Source: Ruegeria sp. SCSIO 43209
Lineage (GTDB): Bacteria > Pseudomonadota > Alphaproteobacteria > Rhodobacterales > Rhodobacteraceae
NCBI RefSeq assembly: GCF_019904295.1
Contig: NZ_CP065362.1
Location: 62,001 to 126,000 of the forward strand
Direction of reading: 5' to 3'
Length of the DNA stretch: 64,000 bases
Shown here: positions 33,535 to 42,895 of the stretch, in pieces
How the letters are laid out: each line of letters begins with the position of its first letter
Numbering within the stretch: the stretch's first letter is position 1
Notes under the pieces: generated by a model
Database searches by the model: none
What the model saw: only the letters and a program-made list of their open reading frames with translations
Told to the model about the DNA's origin: nothing
Translations under genes and position numbers: made by a program

Positions 33535-34368
33535 TTACGTTTTGCGCGCCACTACAAGAAAACCATTTCCAAATTCGGTGTTAAGGAACGGGCGTTGTAG
33601 CTGGAAAAAAAGCCGCATGACCGTGACTGCGGGTATGGAAGAAAACACAGGCCAGAAGCGCCGCTCAATGGAACGATCGCTACCGCTCTCGTTGGTAAGG
33701 TCGTTCGCTGTTTTACCAGATTTGGCGTTGGTTTCTAATATCTGTCCATAGGCCCGAGCACGCCAATACTCCATAATATTGGCCAAAGGAAAACCGTAGC
33801 ACTCAACAGTTTCGACGGTGAAGCCGGCGTCCTGAACCGAATGTACTAAAAGTTCTTTACTGTAGCGTCGAACATGCCCTGCCCAAACGTCGGCCGCATT
33901 CCAGCGGGATGGGTGCGCAGGCGTCGACAAGATCATTGTTCCACCGGGTTTCAGATAAGTTTGCCATTCTCTCATGGCCTCAATATCTTGCTCCAAGTGC
34001 TCAATCACTTCAAATGACATGATCAGGTCGAAGGAGTTTTCCCAATCCGGGTCAAGCTCGGCCAAGAGTGTCATAGGGCTGGCTTGAGTGTTGAGCTTAT
34101 CTGCCAGTTCAAGGGCTTGCTGCGAACGATCTACGCCATAAGCTTCAAAACCCTGTTCTGCCAGTTCTGACAATAGCGCAGCCGGTCCGCACCCGATGTC
34201 AAGCACTCTGCAAGGCTTCAGATTTTTGAGATGCCGCATAACCCGATCACGCCTTAGAAGATACCGCGGCGCGGGCACCCAATTGGATTGCGGCAGGGCC
34301 GGGCCAAAGTGCCTGTGATAGATGGCAGAAGCACTATGCTCTGCGGAATTAATGGCGGTATCAGTCAT
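33535..34368 (-). CDS. class I SAM-dependent methyltransferase
   Basis: The 277-residue protein has motif I VLDIGCGPAALLSELAEQG (about 56-74), acidic motif II end GVDRSQ, and FDLIMSFEVIEHLEQ (about 111-125), typical of UbiG/Methyltransf_11 enzymes. C-terminal hydrophobic stretch near 245-265. The frame extends to 34440, but ATG 34368 lies 14 bases after the stop of the glycosyltransferase and matches family starts. In this operon it probably methylates a glycolipid or sugar. Confidence 0.85.
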   Translation of the reverse strand: MTDTAINSAEHSASAIYHRHFGPALPQSNWVPAPRYLLRRDRVMRHLKNLKPCRVLDIGCGPAALLSELAEQGFEAYGVDRSQQALELADKLNTQASPMTLLAELDPDWENSFDLIMSFEVIEHLEQDIEAMREWQTYLKPGGTMILSTPAHPSRWNAADVWAGHVRRYSKELLVHSVQDAGFTVETVECYGFPLANIMEYWRARAYGQILETNAKSGKTANDLTNESGSDRSIERRFWPVFSSIPAVTVMRLFFQLQRPFLNTEFGNGFLVVARKT

Positions 34369-34381
34369 GTCGACCACAGTT

Positions 34382-35566
34382 TTATCCGGCTTGAGGTGCA
34401 CAATGAAACAAGTATCCGCAAAGAGTCCGCGCGATCTCATGCGGCTGGGCCATTTTCAGTCTGTCTTCAGGCATTACCGGATAGCCCTCGTGCCTCAATT
34501 CAGCGATGGCATCCAGCAGCGCTTCGGGATTTGAATGAGGGATAAGCTTCACCCCGAGAGCTTCGGTGCCAAATGTTTCGATCATGGCAGGTGAGCTCCG
34601 GGTGATCACTGAACGCCCTGACAACAGCGCCTGATAAACCTTGTTCGGCACCACTGACGCAGCCTTGCCTGAGGCGCCAAAAATGCCGAGGCAGATGTCG
34701 GCATTTGAAATTGCCTCAGTCAGTTCCTCATAGGGAACCCACTTCTGCCAGGAGATATGCTTATGCTCCGCATCCACCAGAGCTGTCTCGAGCAATAGGC
34801 GCTCTTGCCCGGTGCCAATCAAGTGCCAATTGATATCGCGACCTCGATCCGAGGTAGCTGCCGTCAATATCGTTTTAAGCCCATGCAGCGGGATGAGCTG
34901 TCCGTAAAACAACACTCTAGTGGGACCGTCGTGGCGCGCAGGAGGAGGCAGACGCTGGAAGGATCCCGGCTCAGCTCCCACCGGCACTGCTCCAATCCTG
35001 GATTCAGGCAAATTGAAGATCCGTGCAATATGCTCGGCATGCGCCTTCGTATCGAGCAAGACATGATGCGCTGCCCGACAGGCCAGCCATTCAGTGACCC
35101 AAAGCATCCGGCCCGGCAGTGACTTGGCTCCAACCATACTTCGATCGTTAACGACAGTGTCGTAAAGCGAAAGGAACATGTCCCAGGTGATCTGCCGCCG
35201 ACGTAGCAGGGCAAAGGGCCACAACACCAATGTATCGAGCGCGCCAAGATAGGGAACCATCACTGCGTCATGACGAGGCGCACGCAAATAATGCAGGATC
35301 AGAAGCGGATAGGCCAAGAGCGCGCTGAACAACACTCGGATCATCACAGCCATGTTCAATTGGCTTTTATCCGCGTGTTTGGGCCAAATCTCTGCGTGGA
35401 TTTCAATTACTTCTACGCCGAGCTCTTGCAATCCAGTTCGGAGAATTCGAGTACGCGGTTTGCTAAGATCATATGTTCCCCAAAAAATCACCCGCTTGTT
35501 GCCGGGCTCAGATGGTATCGGAGTGGTGCTGACCACCGGAGGGGAAAGAGGCATATCGGTATTCAT
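34382..35566 (-). CDS. glycosyltransferase, GT4-like
   Basis: The 394-residue protein has the GT-B fold: N-terminal half with KRVIFWGTYDLSKPRTRIL, C-terminal half with TRVLFYGQLIPLHGLKTIL, WHLIGTGQE and the nucleotide-sugar site DICLGIFGASGKAASVVPNKVYQALLSGR. It begins in an ATGA overlap with the GT39-like gene. There is a membrane-associated hydrophobic segment near 75-95. It likely adds a sugar on the cytoplasmic face. Confidence 0.85.
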   Translation of the reverse strand: MNTDMPLSPPVVSTTPIPSEPGNKRVIFWGTYDLSKPRTRILRTGLQELGVEVIEIHAEIWPKHADKSQLNMAVMIRVLFSALLAYPLLILHYLRAPRHDAVMVPYLGALDTLVLWPFALLRRRQITWDMFLSLYDTVVNDRSMVGAKSLPGRMLWVTEWLACRAAHHVLLDTKAHAEHIARIFNLPESRIGAVPVGAEPGSFQRLPPPARHDGPTRVLFYGQLIPLHGLKTILTAATSDRGRDINWHLIGTGQERLLLETALVDAEHKHISWQKWVPYEELTEAISNADICLGIFGASGKAASVVPNKVYQALLSGRSVITRSSPAMIETFGTEALGVKLIPHSNPEALLDAIAELRHEGYPVMPEDRLKMAQPHEIARTLCGYLFHCAPQAG

Positions 35567-37239
35567 GGCGAAAGCATCCGGAAGCCGGTATAAACCTCTC
35601 GATCCAAGCTTTCTGGCGCGACCGGAGCCACACCAGTATCCCAGATCAGCCTGACAGCAACACCTTTCGGTCCGTTGATTGTTACTGCCTCTGCGCCAAT
35701 GCTAAGAATGTCTCCAGATGCGACGGCATTTGTATCAATCTGTACTGGCTGGCTGGTTTCGACCCGATATCGTCCGGGGAACGGAAGTGCCAATTCAACC
35801 GGTTCGTCGGTCAGCGTCACTGATCCTCCGGCAAGCCAGATCGATCCCGAATAGTGCACATATGACTCGCGTAATATCTTGTGGTCCTCAGGCAGCAGCA
35901 CAGGCTCGGCTCCATTGGCCGAACTTGGGTCCATCGTCAGCGTCAGAGCAGTTTTGTTGGCGATAAGTAGAGGCGGCTGTTGTTCTGCGATGATTTTGGC
36001 AAATACGGGCTGGCCCGCCGCCTGATAGCGTGCAATGCCCCAGCCTGACATGAAGAAACCAGGATTCGGGAAACTTGCGATCATGTGGCTGTCATCAATA
36101 TAGGCGACCTGATCTGGGAACAGGCGATGAATTTCCGCAATAGTGGCGCGTTGGTTTCCTGCACGATCTTGCAGTGCTAGGGCTGCCTGGACAAAAAGCC
36201 CCGCAAGCATCACCATCACCAGCTGTGCTAAGCGTCGTGATGATCCAAGCCTCTGTGCTCCGATCGCGACGGCTGCCATCAGGAGTGGGGTAGCGAAGGG
36301 GTAAAAATAGACAAAGGCATTGCGATAGATCACCACCGAGAGGAGCGGTGCAGCAAAGAGCGCAATCAACAGAACCCGCCGAGCATTCCGACCGGCACAC
36401 AGTCCGATCCCCACAAGAATGATCTGTGGGAGACTGAGCATAGCCCAACTCATGAATTCAGTTGATCGTGGGAATATGCCGCTTTTCAACAGCGTCGTAT
36501 TCAGCGCGTCCTTTGCATTGTTTGCCGTCTGGTTGCCTTCGGCGACGCGGAGGCCAGACGCATGCCAGAGGTAGAATGACACGCAAATGCCAGCCGCCAA
36601 TATACCCGTGATAATGATGCGCCGTACCGCTATTCGATCTTCGATCCTCCATATCAGCACGGCCAGAAATGCGGGCAGATAGAGTGCCGATTTGATCGTA
36701 ACCAGTACGGCCAGAGCGCTCAGAAGCGCTGCCGCCAGTGTTTGCCAGACAGACAGGCGCGTGGTCAGCAAGATTGCAATCGAAGAAGTCAGTAATGCCG
36801 CAGCAATGGGATCGGCACGGAAACTGGCGCCATAGGCCAAAACGTAGCCCGAAGTCAGGAAACCCAGAGCAGCGATATCGGCAAATCGCTGTTCGGTAAA
36901 ATACAGGGCGATACGGTGCACAGAAATTGTGGTCAGCCCGACGCATGCAACCATCACAAGCCGGGCTGCAAATATCTGTTCCATCTCATGACCCGGCAGC
37001 GCATCGAGCCATGTGAAACCATGCACGAAGAAGGTCTGCATTGGACGGTCCAATCGACCGTCGAGGAAGGCATGGACATGTGACAGGAAATAGAATTCGT
37101 CCCAATTCACATTGTGAGTATACGCCAGCACCAGCATAAACACGAAGACAACGACCATGCTCGCTCGTACCACTCGATCAAGAGTGATAGCCCCTACCAA
37201 TCCGGCGTTTCGCTGATCGCCTAGCGCCGGATTATCCAT
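35563..37239 (-). CDS. GT39/ArnT-like membrane glycosyltransferase
   Basis: The 558-residue protein has about ten TM segments and the catalytic acid pair in the first periplasmic loop, NVNWDEFYF (about 44-52), as in ArnT/PMT-type polyprenyl-phosphate-sugar transferases, with further loop residues GASFRADP near 135-142. The C-terminal 170 residues are soluble. Its start overlaps the stop of the GT2 gene by 8 bases (ATGGATAA). It would use the lipid-linked sugar made by GT2 to modify a periplasmic acceptor. Confidence 0.83.
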   Translation of the reverse strand: MDNPALGDQRNAGLVGAITLDRVVRASMVVVFVFMLVLAYTHNVNWDEFYFLSHVHAFLDGRLDRPMQTFFVHGFTWLDALPGHEMEQIFAARLVMVACVGLTTISVHRIALYFTEQRFADIAALGFLTSGYVLAYGASFRADPIAAALLTSSIAILLTTRLSVWQTLAAALLSALAVLVTIKSALYLPAFLAVLIWRIEDRIAVRRIIITGILAAGICVSFYLWHASGLRVAEGNQTANNAKDALNTTLLKSGIFPRSTEFMSWAMLSLPQIILVGIGLCAGRNARRVLLIALFAAPLLSVVIYRNAFVYFYPFATPLLMAAVAIGAQRLGSSRRLAQLVMVMLAGLFVQAALALQDRAGNQRATIAEIHRLFPDQVAYIDDSHMIASFPNPGFFMSGWGIARYQAAGQPVFAKIIAEQQPPLLIANKTALTLTMDPSSANGAEPVLLPEDHKILRESYVHYSGSIWLAGGSVTLTDEPVELALPFPGRYRVETSQPVQIDTNAVASGDILSIGAEAVTINGPKGVAVRLIWDTGVAPVAPESLDREVYTGFRMLSP

Positions 37240-38227
37240 TCTCTACCGCCCTGACCGGGTCGAGGGAAATTACTTCAGTAGGTCTAATCGGCGCGCGCAG
37301 CAACTCTCGGGCCCGGATGTCTTCCAGCAGACTACGGTTGGTGGCGATAAGATCGGCCAGGATACCAACGGCGAACAGTATCGTGGCCATTGCCAGCAGC
37401 ACACCGGACAGAACCAGCGACTGAATATGCCCAGCCCCCCCGTCTGTCGCGTAATAATAGAGAAATCGCCCAACCCCGATTAAGCCAGGCAAGGCGAATA
37501 CTGCCGAAAGCGTCAGGAAGAACTTCAATGGTGCATAGATCACAAAAACGCGCATAATAGTTCTTGCGGAGCGGGTGACATACTCTCCGATACCTCTGAA
37601 CAGACGAGACGGGCGTGTTACCTTGTTGACCCGAACAGGCACCGAGGTCATCGGGATATGTTTGCGTCCGGCCTGAATGATGGTTTCCAGAGTGTAGGTA
37701 TAAGTGTTGACAACACAGAGTCGGGCAGCGGCATCTCGGGAATAGGCGCGAAATCCGCTGGGCGCATCAGGGATTTCTGACTTGCTAGCCAGTCGCACGA
37801 CCCAACTGCCCAGCCGTTGAAGGGTTTTCTTCAACGGCGAGAAGCCCTCGATCTCTCTGATCGGGCGAGCGCCGACCACGATTTGTGCCTTACGCTTCAG
37901 TATCGGATCAATCAGGGCCGGAATGTCGTCAGCGCAATACTGATTGTCTGCATCGGTGTTGACGATCACATCCGCGCCCAATGAAAGTGCATACTCGATG
38001 CCGGCACTGAACGCACGGGCGAGGCCGACATGGCTGCTCATTTCCAGAACGTGATCAGCTTTGGCGTTCCAGGCGACTTCAACGGTCCGATCGGTGGAGC
38101 CGTCGTCGATGACCAGTACTTCAACTTTACTGACGCCAGGAATCGATCGGGGAATTGCCGCGATCGCTTCGGCAAGGGTTTCCTCCTCGTTAAGCGCCGG
38201 TATTTGGACGACAAGCATCATGATCAT
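37232..38227 (-). CDS. GT2 polyprenyl-phosphate sugar synthase (DPM1-like)
   Basis: The 331-residue protein has a GT-A domain with IPALNEEETL, VLVIDDGSTDRTVE, the metal motif NTDADNQY (about 90-97) and PSGFRAYSR, followed by two C-terminal TM segments (about 238-258 and 275-300). It would move a sugar from its nucleotide to polyprenyl phosphate. Starts at 38227, 38221 and 38218 are all possible. It is first in the five-gene operon; its promoter should lie in the AT-rich 272 bases upstream (38228-38499), where I see no gene. Confidence 0.85.
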   Translation of the reverse strand: MIMMLVVQIPALNEEETLAEAIAAIPRSIPGVSKVEVLVIDDGSTDRTVEVAWNAKADHVLEMSSHVGLARAFSAGIEYALSLGADVIVNTDADNQYCADDIPALIDPILKRKAQIVVGARPIREIEGFSPLKKTLQRLGSWVVRLASKSEIPDAPSGFRAYSRDAAARLCVVNTYTYTLETIIQAGRKHIPMTSVPVRVNKVTRPSRLFRGIGEYVTRSARTIMRVFVIYAPLKFFLTLSAVFALPGLIGVGRFLYYYATDGGAGHIQSLVLSGVLLAMATILFAVGILADLIATNRSLLEDIRARELLRAPIRPTEVISLDPVRAVENG

Positions 38228-38499
38228 GCCACATTGATAACTATTGAGTGCAATTACATTTTATTTTGGGACAAAATTGTGTCCAAAAGGGGTAATTGTT
38301 GAGCCATCTGAAACGGTTGAAACGCTCCTTTGAAACAATTCGTATGAATACTCGATGGTTGGTGCGTCATCGGTGTCGACCGAAAACTGCGTTACTCTAA
38401 ATCCGTGAATTGCGACCAGCCGTCTTTCTTCTCAAATCAACTTGACGCTGTAAATCGCTTCGAGCGATCAAGAGATCAACTCATTGGGGCCGATCAGTT

Positions 38500-39462
38500 T
38501 TACTCACGCCCGGCCTGGAAAATCCATTCTGTGTGAGGATTCGCCTTCACGTCTTCCAACATTTTTAAGACCTCGGCTTTCCATCCAGCTTTGATCTTTA
38601 AAGCCAGTTGAGACGGCGGCCGGTGGTTGGGTTCAAGGATCGCGTATTCATATCTGAGCGGATTCTTGAATGGCAAAAAAGCGACCTTTCCGTCGGACAG
38701 GTTCAATTCTTGCTCGGTCACGACGGTCAGCGGATCAACGATGCTGCAACATTGCCCGGAGCTGACGAAGGGGATGAGGGGCTGAAAATACTGGCAGGTC
38801 ACTGTCGGATTGTACTCAGCACCGACCTCCTCGAATTCCTGCCGGATTTTGCGCTGGAATGGGTGTGACGCATGCAAGCCGCCCATGGGCGTATCGTTCA
38901 GATCAGACAGTGTCAGGCTCTTACGCGAAGCAAGTGGGTGGGTGCGGTCAATGGCACAGAAGCAATCTGCTTTGATTAGTTCGGCAGAGTACTGCGGTTC
39001 TTTGCCCGCTGAATGTTCGAAATCAGCAAATCCGAAGTCGATGTTCTGGGTCCCTGCAAGCTCCATAATCTGAGGTGAACTGCGGGTGGAAAGAGTGATG
39101 CGAATATCGGGGTTTTCTCCGACCGACTGGCTGATGAAACGCGGGAACAAAAAGGCGGACGGGCCGGGCATCGTTGCGATGTTCAGGCTGCCTGCATGCC
39201 CTTTGATCAACCCTTCCATTGTGCTGGAGATGGTGGCGAGACGGTCCAGAATGCCTGTGGTTTCGGCCAGAAGGTAGTGCGCTTCAGGAACCGGAACCAG
39301 GCGTCTTCCCTTGCGTTCAAACAGGGTCAGTCCCAGCGTTTTTTCCAGGTTTTTCAACGCAAGGCTAATCGCCGGCTGAGTGCGATTCAGTTTCTTGGCA
39401 GTTTGCGAGATAGAGCCGGTCTCCATCACTTCGCGAAACACTGTGAGCTGCATAAGGTTCAT
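38500..39462 (-). CDS. LysR-family transcriptional regulator
   Basis: The 320-residue regulator has an N-terminal winged helix (about 1-60: FREVMETGSISQTAKKLNRTQPAISLALKNLEK) and a type 2 periplasmic-binding-like effector domain (about 90-300). It is divergent from the TAXI-TRAP operon, the usual arrangement for a LysR activator of its neighbour. The effector is probably the transported compound. Confidence 0.92.
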   Translation of the reverse strand: MNLMQLTVFREVMETGSISQTAKKLNRTQPAISLALKNLEKTLGLTLFERKGRRLVPVPEAHYLLAETTGILDRLATISSTMEGLIKGHAGSLNIATMPGPSAFLFPRFISQSVGENPDIRITLSTRSSPQIMELAGTQNIDFGFADFEHSAGKEPQYSAELIKADCFCAIDRTHPLASRKSLTLSDLNDTPMGGLHASHPFQRKIRQEFEEVGAEYNPTVTCQYFQPLIPFVSSGQCCSIVDPLTVVTEQELNLSDGKVAFLPFKNPLRYEYAILEPNHRPPSQLALKIKAGWKAEVLKMLEDVKANPHTEWIFQAGRE

Positions 39463-39505
39463 GGTTTATGTATAAATAAAACCTTAGTTTTGTGAAGTAT
39501 AAAAA

Positions 39506-39563
39506 ATTTGCATTTATGCGAATCGTCTCTACGCTGAGAAGATCGAATTCGGGAAAACCGAAT
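39506..39563. promoter_or_regulatory. palindromes in the LysR/TRAP divergent region
   Basis: ATTTGCA/TGCGAAT (39506-39512 and 39517-39523, one mismatch) and ATTCGG/CCGAAT (39547-39552 and 39558-39563, perfect) lie 27-84 bases before the TRAP binding-protein start. The region is AT-rich (TATAAATAAAA, GTATAAAAAA). They are candidate LysR sites; no single T-N11-A box stands out. Confidence 0.4.
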
Positions 39564-39589
39564 CCAGCGATCCAACAACGGAGATGATT

Positions 39590-40597
39590 ATGAAATTCGT
39601 GAAATGTTTGACCGGACTGGCCTTGGCAGGCGCGCTTGCCGCCCCTGCGCTGGCGCAGGATCCAACATTCTTCCGCATCGGGACCGGTGGCGCAGGCGGA
39701 ACCTACTTCCCCATCGGCGGCACCATCGCCAACGGAATTTCTGCCCCTCCGGGATCTCGCCCGTGCGAAGAAGGTGGCCAATGTGGCGTCCCGGGCCTGA
39801 TCGCAATCGCGCAATCCACGACAGCGTCGGTGTTCAACAATGCCGCAGTGCAGAATGGTGAGCTTGAGGCCGGTCTGGCCGCAGCCGATGTGACCCGTTC
39901 AATGTATCTGGGCGAAGGCAAGTTCGAGGGTAAACCTCATCCTAACCTTCGCATCGTAGCAAATCTGTTCCCCGAGGACCTGCATCTCGTGCTGCCCGCC
40001 GGTCAGACGATCAACAACCTGGGTGATCTGGAAGGCAAGCGCGTCGGCATAGCACAGGCCGGATCGGGTACGCAGGTTGCTGTTCTGCAGATGCTCGACG
40101 CCTGGGGCGTGAACCGCGACAATATGGATGAAGCCGAACTGAACAACAGTCAAAGCGCCGAGCGTTTGGCTGACGGTCAGTTAGACGCCTATTTCTACGC
40201 TGCGGGCTGGCCAGTTGCTGCGATGGTACAACTGTCGTCGACCAAAGGCATGAACCTGCATTCGTTCAGCGATGAAGATCTGGCCAAGATCAATGAGATC
40301 ATTCCGGCCTATATCCCTTCGGCCATTCCAGGTGGTGTCTATGAAGGCATAGACGCGGAAACCAAGACCCCTGCGGTCAGTGCTATGCTGGTTGTGTCCT
40401 CGGATCTGTCGGAAGATCTGGTCTATCAGCTGACCAAAGCCCTGTGGAACGACAACACCCGCAAGCTACTGGACAACGGCCATGCCAAGGGTAAGCAGAT
40501 CACGCCCGATACCGCGCTGGATGGTGTAGAGGCGCTGGGTGTTCCGCTGCATCCGGGTGCCGAGAAGTTCTACAAAGAAGCCGGATTTCTTCAGTAA
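39590..40597 (+). CDS. TAXI-family TRAP transporter binding protein
   Basis: The 335-residue protein has a signal peptide (MKFVKCLTGLALAGALAAPALAQ) and the TAXI signature FFRIGTGGAGGTYFPIGGTIANGIS, then GKRVGIAQAGSGTQVAVLQML. It captures the substrate in the periplasm for the fused permease. Start ATG 39590 with GGAG 7 bases upstream is preferred to ATG 39584. A Cys pair (PCEEGGQC, near 50-57) may form a disulphide. Neighbouring enzymes suggest an amino-acid or sulfonate ligand such as cysteate; this is inference. Confidence 0.9.
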   Translation: MKFVKCLTGLALAGALAAPALAQDPTFFRIGTGGAGGTYFPIGGTIANGISAPPGSRPCEEGGQCGVPGLIAIAQSTTASVFNNAAVQNGELEAGLAAADVTRSMYLGEGKFEGKPHPNLRIVANLFPEDLHLVLPAGQTINNLGDLEGKRVGIAQAGSGTQVAVLQMLDAWGVNRDNMDEAELNNSQSAERLADGQLDAYFYAAGWPVAAMVQLSSTKGMNLHSFSDEDLAKINEIIPAYIPSAIPGGVYEGIDAETKTPAVSAMLVVSSDLSEDLVYQLTKALWNDNTRKLLDNGHAKGKQITPDTALDGVEALGVPLHPGAEKFYKEAGFLQ

Positions 40598-40622
40598 ACG
40601 TAACAGACTGAACTGTATCGTC

Positions 40623-40643
40623 GGTGCCCCTATGTGGGGCACC
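40623..40643 (+). other. hairpin between TRAP binding protein and permease
   Basis: GGTGCCCC (40623-40630) and GGGGCACC (40636-40643) form a perfect 8-base stem with a 5-base loop, in the 80-base gap. No T-run. It likely stabilises the binding-protein message or lowers permease expression, as at 4934 and 61280. Confidence 0.6.
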
Positions 40644-40677
40644 GCACACTGGAACTATGCGAAATCGGGAGGCCATC

Positions 40678-42891
40678 ATGTCCGAGACCCAGAAACTTGA
40701 TGACCACGAATTGACGGCCGAGGAACTAGCGGCCATCGAGGAACAGTTCGATGAAGGTGCCGCCGTCCGGCAGGTGACGCCCACCGCTGGAAGAGTTCTA
40801 CGTGTTGTGGCCCTGATTTTAGCGTTCTACGAATTCTTCACGGCCGGATTCGGCCTGCCCGCAGACCACTGGCACATGGGCATCTACCTCGCCCTGCTGT
40901 TCATTCTGGTCTACGCCACAATCCCGATTGTCGGGGCCAAAAGCCTTTATGCCCTTAAGGTCAGCCGGTTCCGCATCGGTAACATCCCGCTCTATGATCT
41001 GGTTTTCATGGCGCTTGGCATCGTTGCCGCGCTCTATGTTGGCGTAGCCTGGCGCGGCATTCCGTTCCTCGGGATCGAGGAACAGACGTTCCGGATGGGC
41101 AACCCCAACAACTATGATGTATTTCTGGGCGTCGTCATCATCCTTTTGGTGCTGGACATTGCGCGGCGCACGCTGGGCTGGGTGCTGCCCCTTATCATCT
41201 GTGTTTTCATCTCATACGCCCTGCTGGGGCCGTACTTCCCCGGACTGCTGCAGCATCCCGGCGTGAATTTCAAAACCTTCGTATCGTCGATGTATTTTCC
41301 GCAGGAAGGTATCTACGGCGTCACGCTCTGGGTGGTTTCGACTATCGTCTTTCACTTTGTTTTGTTCGGCGTCATCGCGCAACGCACCGGTCTGGGGCAG
41401 CTGTTCATCGACAACGCGACTATACTTGCGGGCCGTTATACTGGCGGTCCGGCAAAGGTATCAGTCGTGTCCTCAGCTTTCTTTGGCACGATCTCGGGCT
41501 CATCGGTGGCCAACACCGTATCGACCGGAGCATTGACTATCCCCAATATGAAGCGCCTCGGATACCCGGGCCATTTTGCGGGCGGGGTTGAGGCTGCGTC
41601 TTCGGCCGGCGGCCAGATTACTCCGCCGATCATGGGCGCTGCGGCCTTCATCATGGCCGAGTTCCTTGAGGTTCCGTACACCACCATTGTGATCGCAGCG
41701 ATCTTCCCGGCAATTCTGCACTATGTCGGCGTCTTCGCTGTGGTGCACCTGATGGCACGCAAGCTGAACCTGAAGGGTCTGGCGAAAGAGCAACTGCCGC
41801 AACTCAAAGCCGTCTGGGCGGAAGGTTGGGCCAATATCGTGCCGCTGATCGGTCTGCTGGTGGTGCTGTTTACGGGCTACACGCCGTTCATGTCCGCTTT
41901 CTGCGGTATTTCTCTGGCGGTTATCGCGGGCATGTCGCGGATTAAGCAGCCACCAACGCTGATCTATGCCGCGGCTTTCCTGGCTTTTGTGCTTTGGAAA
42001 TTCTCAGATGGCGGGTTCGACCTGACGATGACCGCAATCCTCTGTGGCCTGTCGGTTATTGCCACGCTGAATCCACAGAAACGGATTGAAGTGCCCGAGA
42101 TGCTGCAGGCGGTCGAACTGGGCGTGAAGTACTCGCTGGCCGTTGGTGCCGCAGCGGCTGCGGTTGGCATCGTGGTCGGAGTGATCAACACCACTGGCAT
42201 CGGCTTTCGCATTGGCTTCATGGTGACACAGGGCGCGGGCAATCTGGCGTCAGATATTTACAACATGATCTCGTTCGGCAGCTTCCAGCTGTTTGCCATG
42301 GAAGACCTGCAGCTATTCATCTCACTGGTCTTCATAGCCATCGTCTGTATCCTGATGGGCGCAGGTATCCCGACCACAGCGTTGTACATCATGCTGGTAT
42401 CGGTCGCACAGCCTGCTTTGGCGCAGCTCGGCGTTCCTCCCATCGCCAGCCACCTGTTCGTGCTCTATTACGGCGTGGTGTCAGAAATCACACCCCCGGT
42501 CTGTACGTCGGCCTACGCGGCTGCTGCAATTGCCAACTCGAATCCGTTCCGCACTGGCCTGTCGGCATTCACTCTTGGATTGGGCAAGGTGATTGCGCCG
42601 ATGGCTTTCGTATATGCGCCAGTTCTGCTGTTCGTATCCTCAACCGGCTTCAATTTCTGGGAGTTCACTTACACCGCCGCCAGCTGTATCGCCGGGGTCA
42701 TCGCCCTGTCGGCTGCGGTTGTGGGCTACTGGCTGAAACCGATGAATGTTGCGGCGCGGATTCTGATGGCCCTTGCGGGGATTATCTTTGTCGCGCCCAG
42801 CCTGACGGCAGACCTGATCGCGCTGGCCGTTGCCTCGCCTGTCATCGTCACCCAATTGATCGCGCGCAACCGCAGTCAATCTCCGGCCTGA
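40678..42891 (+). CDS. TRAP transporter permease, fused 4TM/12TM subunits
   Basis: The 737-residue membrane protein fuses the small (DctQ-like, about 40-180) and large (DctM-like, about 185-680) TRAP subunits, as usual for TAXI systems. Signature stretches include SAFFGTISGSSVANTVSTGALTIP (about 265-288), GGVEAASSAGGQITPPIMGAAAF and EITPPVCTSAYAAAAIA. ATG 40678 with GGGAGG is chosen; the frame is open from 40624. It drives Na+- or H+-coupled uptake of the ligand bound by the TAXI protein. Confidence 0.93.
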   Translation: MSETQKLDDHELTAEELAAIEEQFDEGAAVRQVTPTAGRVLRVVALILAFYEFFTAGFGLPADHWHMGIYLALLFILVYATIPIVGAKSLYALKVSRFRIGNIPLYDLVFMALGIVAALYVGVAWRGIPFLGIEEQTFRMGNPNNYDVFLGVVIILLVLDIARRTLGWVLPLIICVFISYALLGPYFPGLLQHPGVNFKTFVSSMYFPQEGIYGVTLWVVSTIVFHFVLFGVIAQRTGLGQLFIDNATILAGRYTGGPAKVSVVSSAFFGTISGSSVANTVSTGALTIPNMKRLGYPGHFAGGVEAASSAGGQITPPIMGAAAFIMAEFLEVPYTTIVIAAIFPAILHYVGVFAVVHLMARKLNLKGLAKEQLPQLKAVWAEGWANIVPLIGLLVVLFTGYTPFMSAFCGISLAVIAGMSRIKQPPTLIYAAAFLAFVLWKFSDGGFDLTMTAILCGLSVIATLNPQKRIEVPEMLQAVELGVKYSLAVGAAAAAVGIVVGVINTTGIGFRIGFMVTQGAGNLASDIYNMISFGSFQLFAMEDLQLFISLVFIAIVCILMGAGIPTTALYIMLVSVAQPALAQLGVPPIASHLFVLYYGVVSEITPPVCTSAYAAAAIANSNPFRTGLSAFTLGLGKVIAPMAFVYAPVLLFVSSTGFNFWEFTYTAASCIAGVIALSAAVVGYWLKPMNVAARILMALAGIIFVAPSLTADLIALAVASPVIVTQLIARNRSQSPA

Positions 42892-42895
42892 ACTG

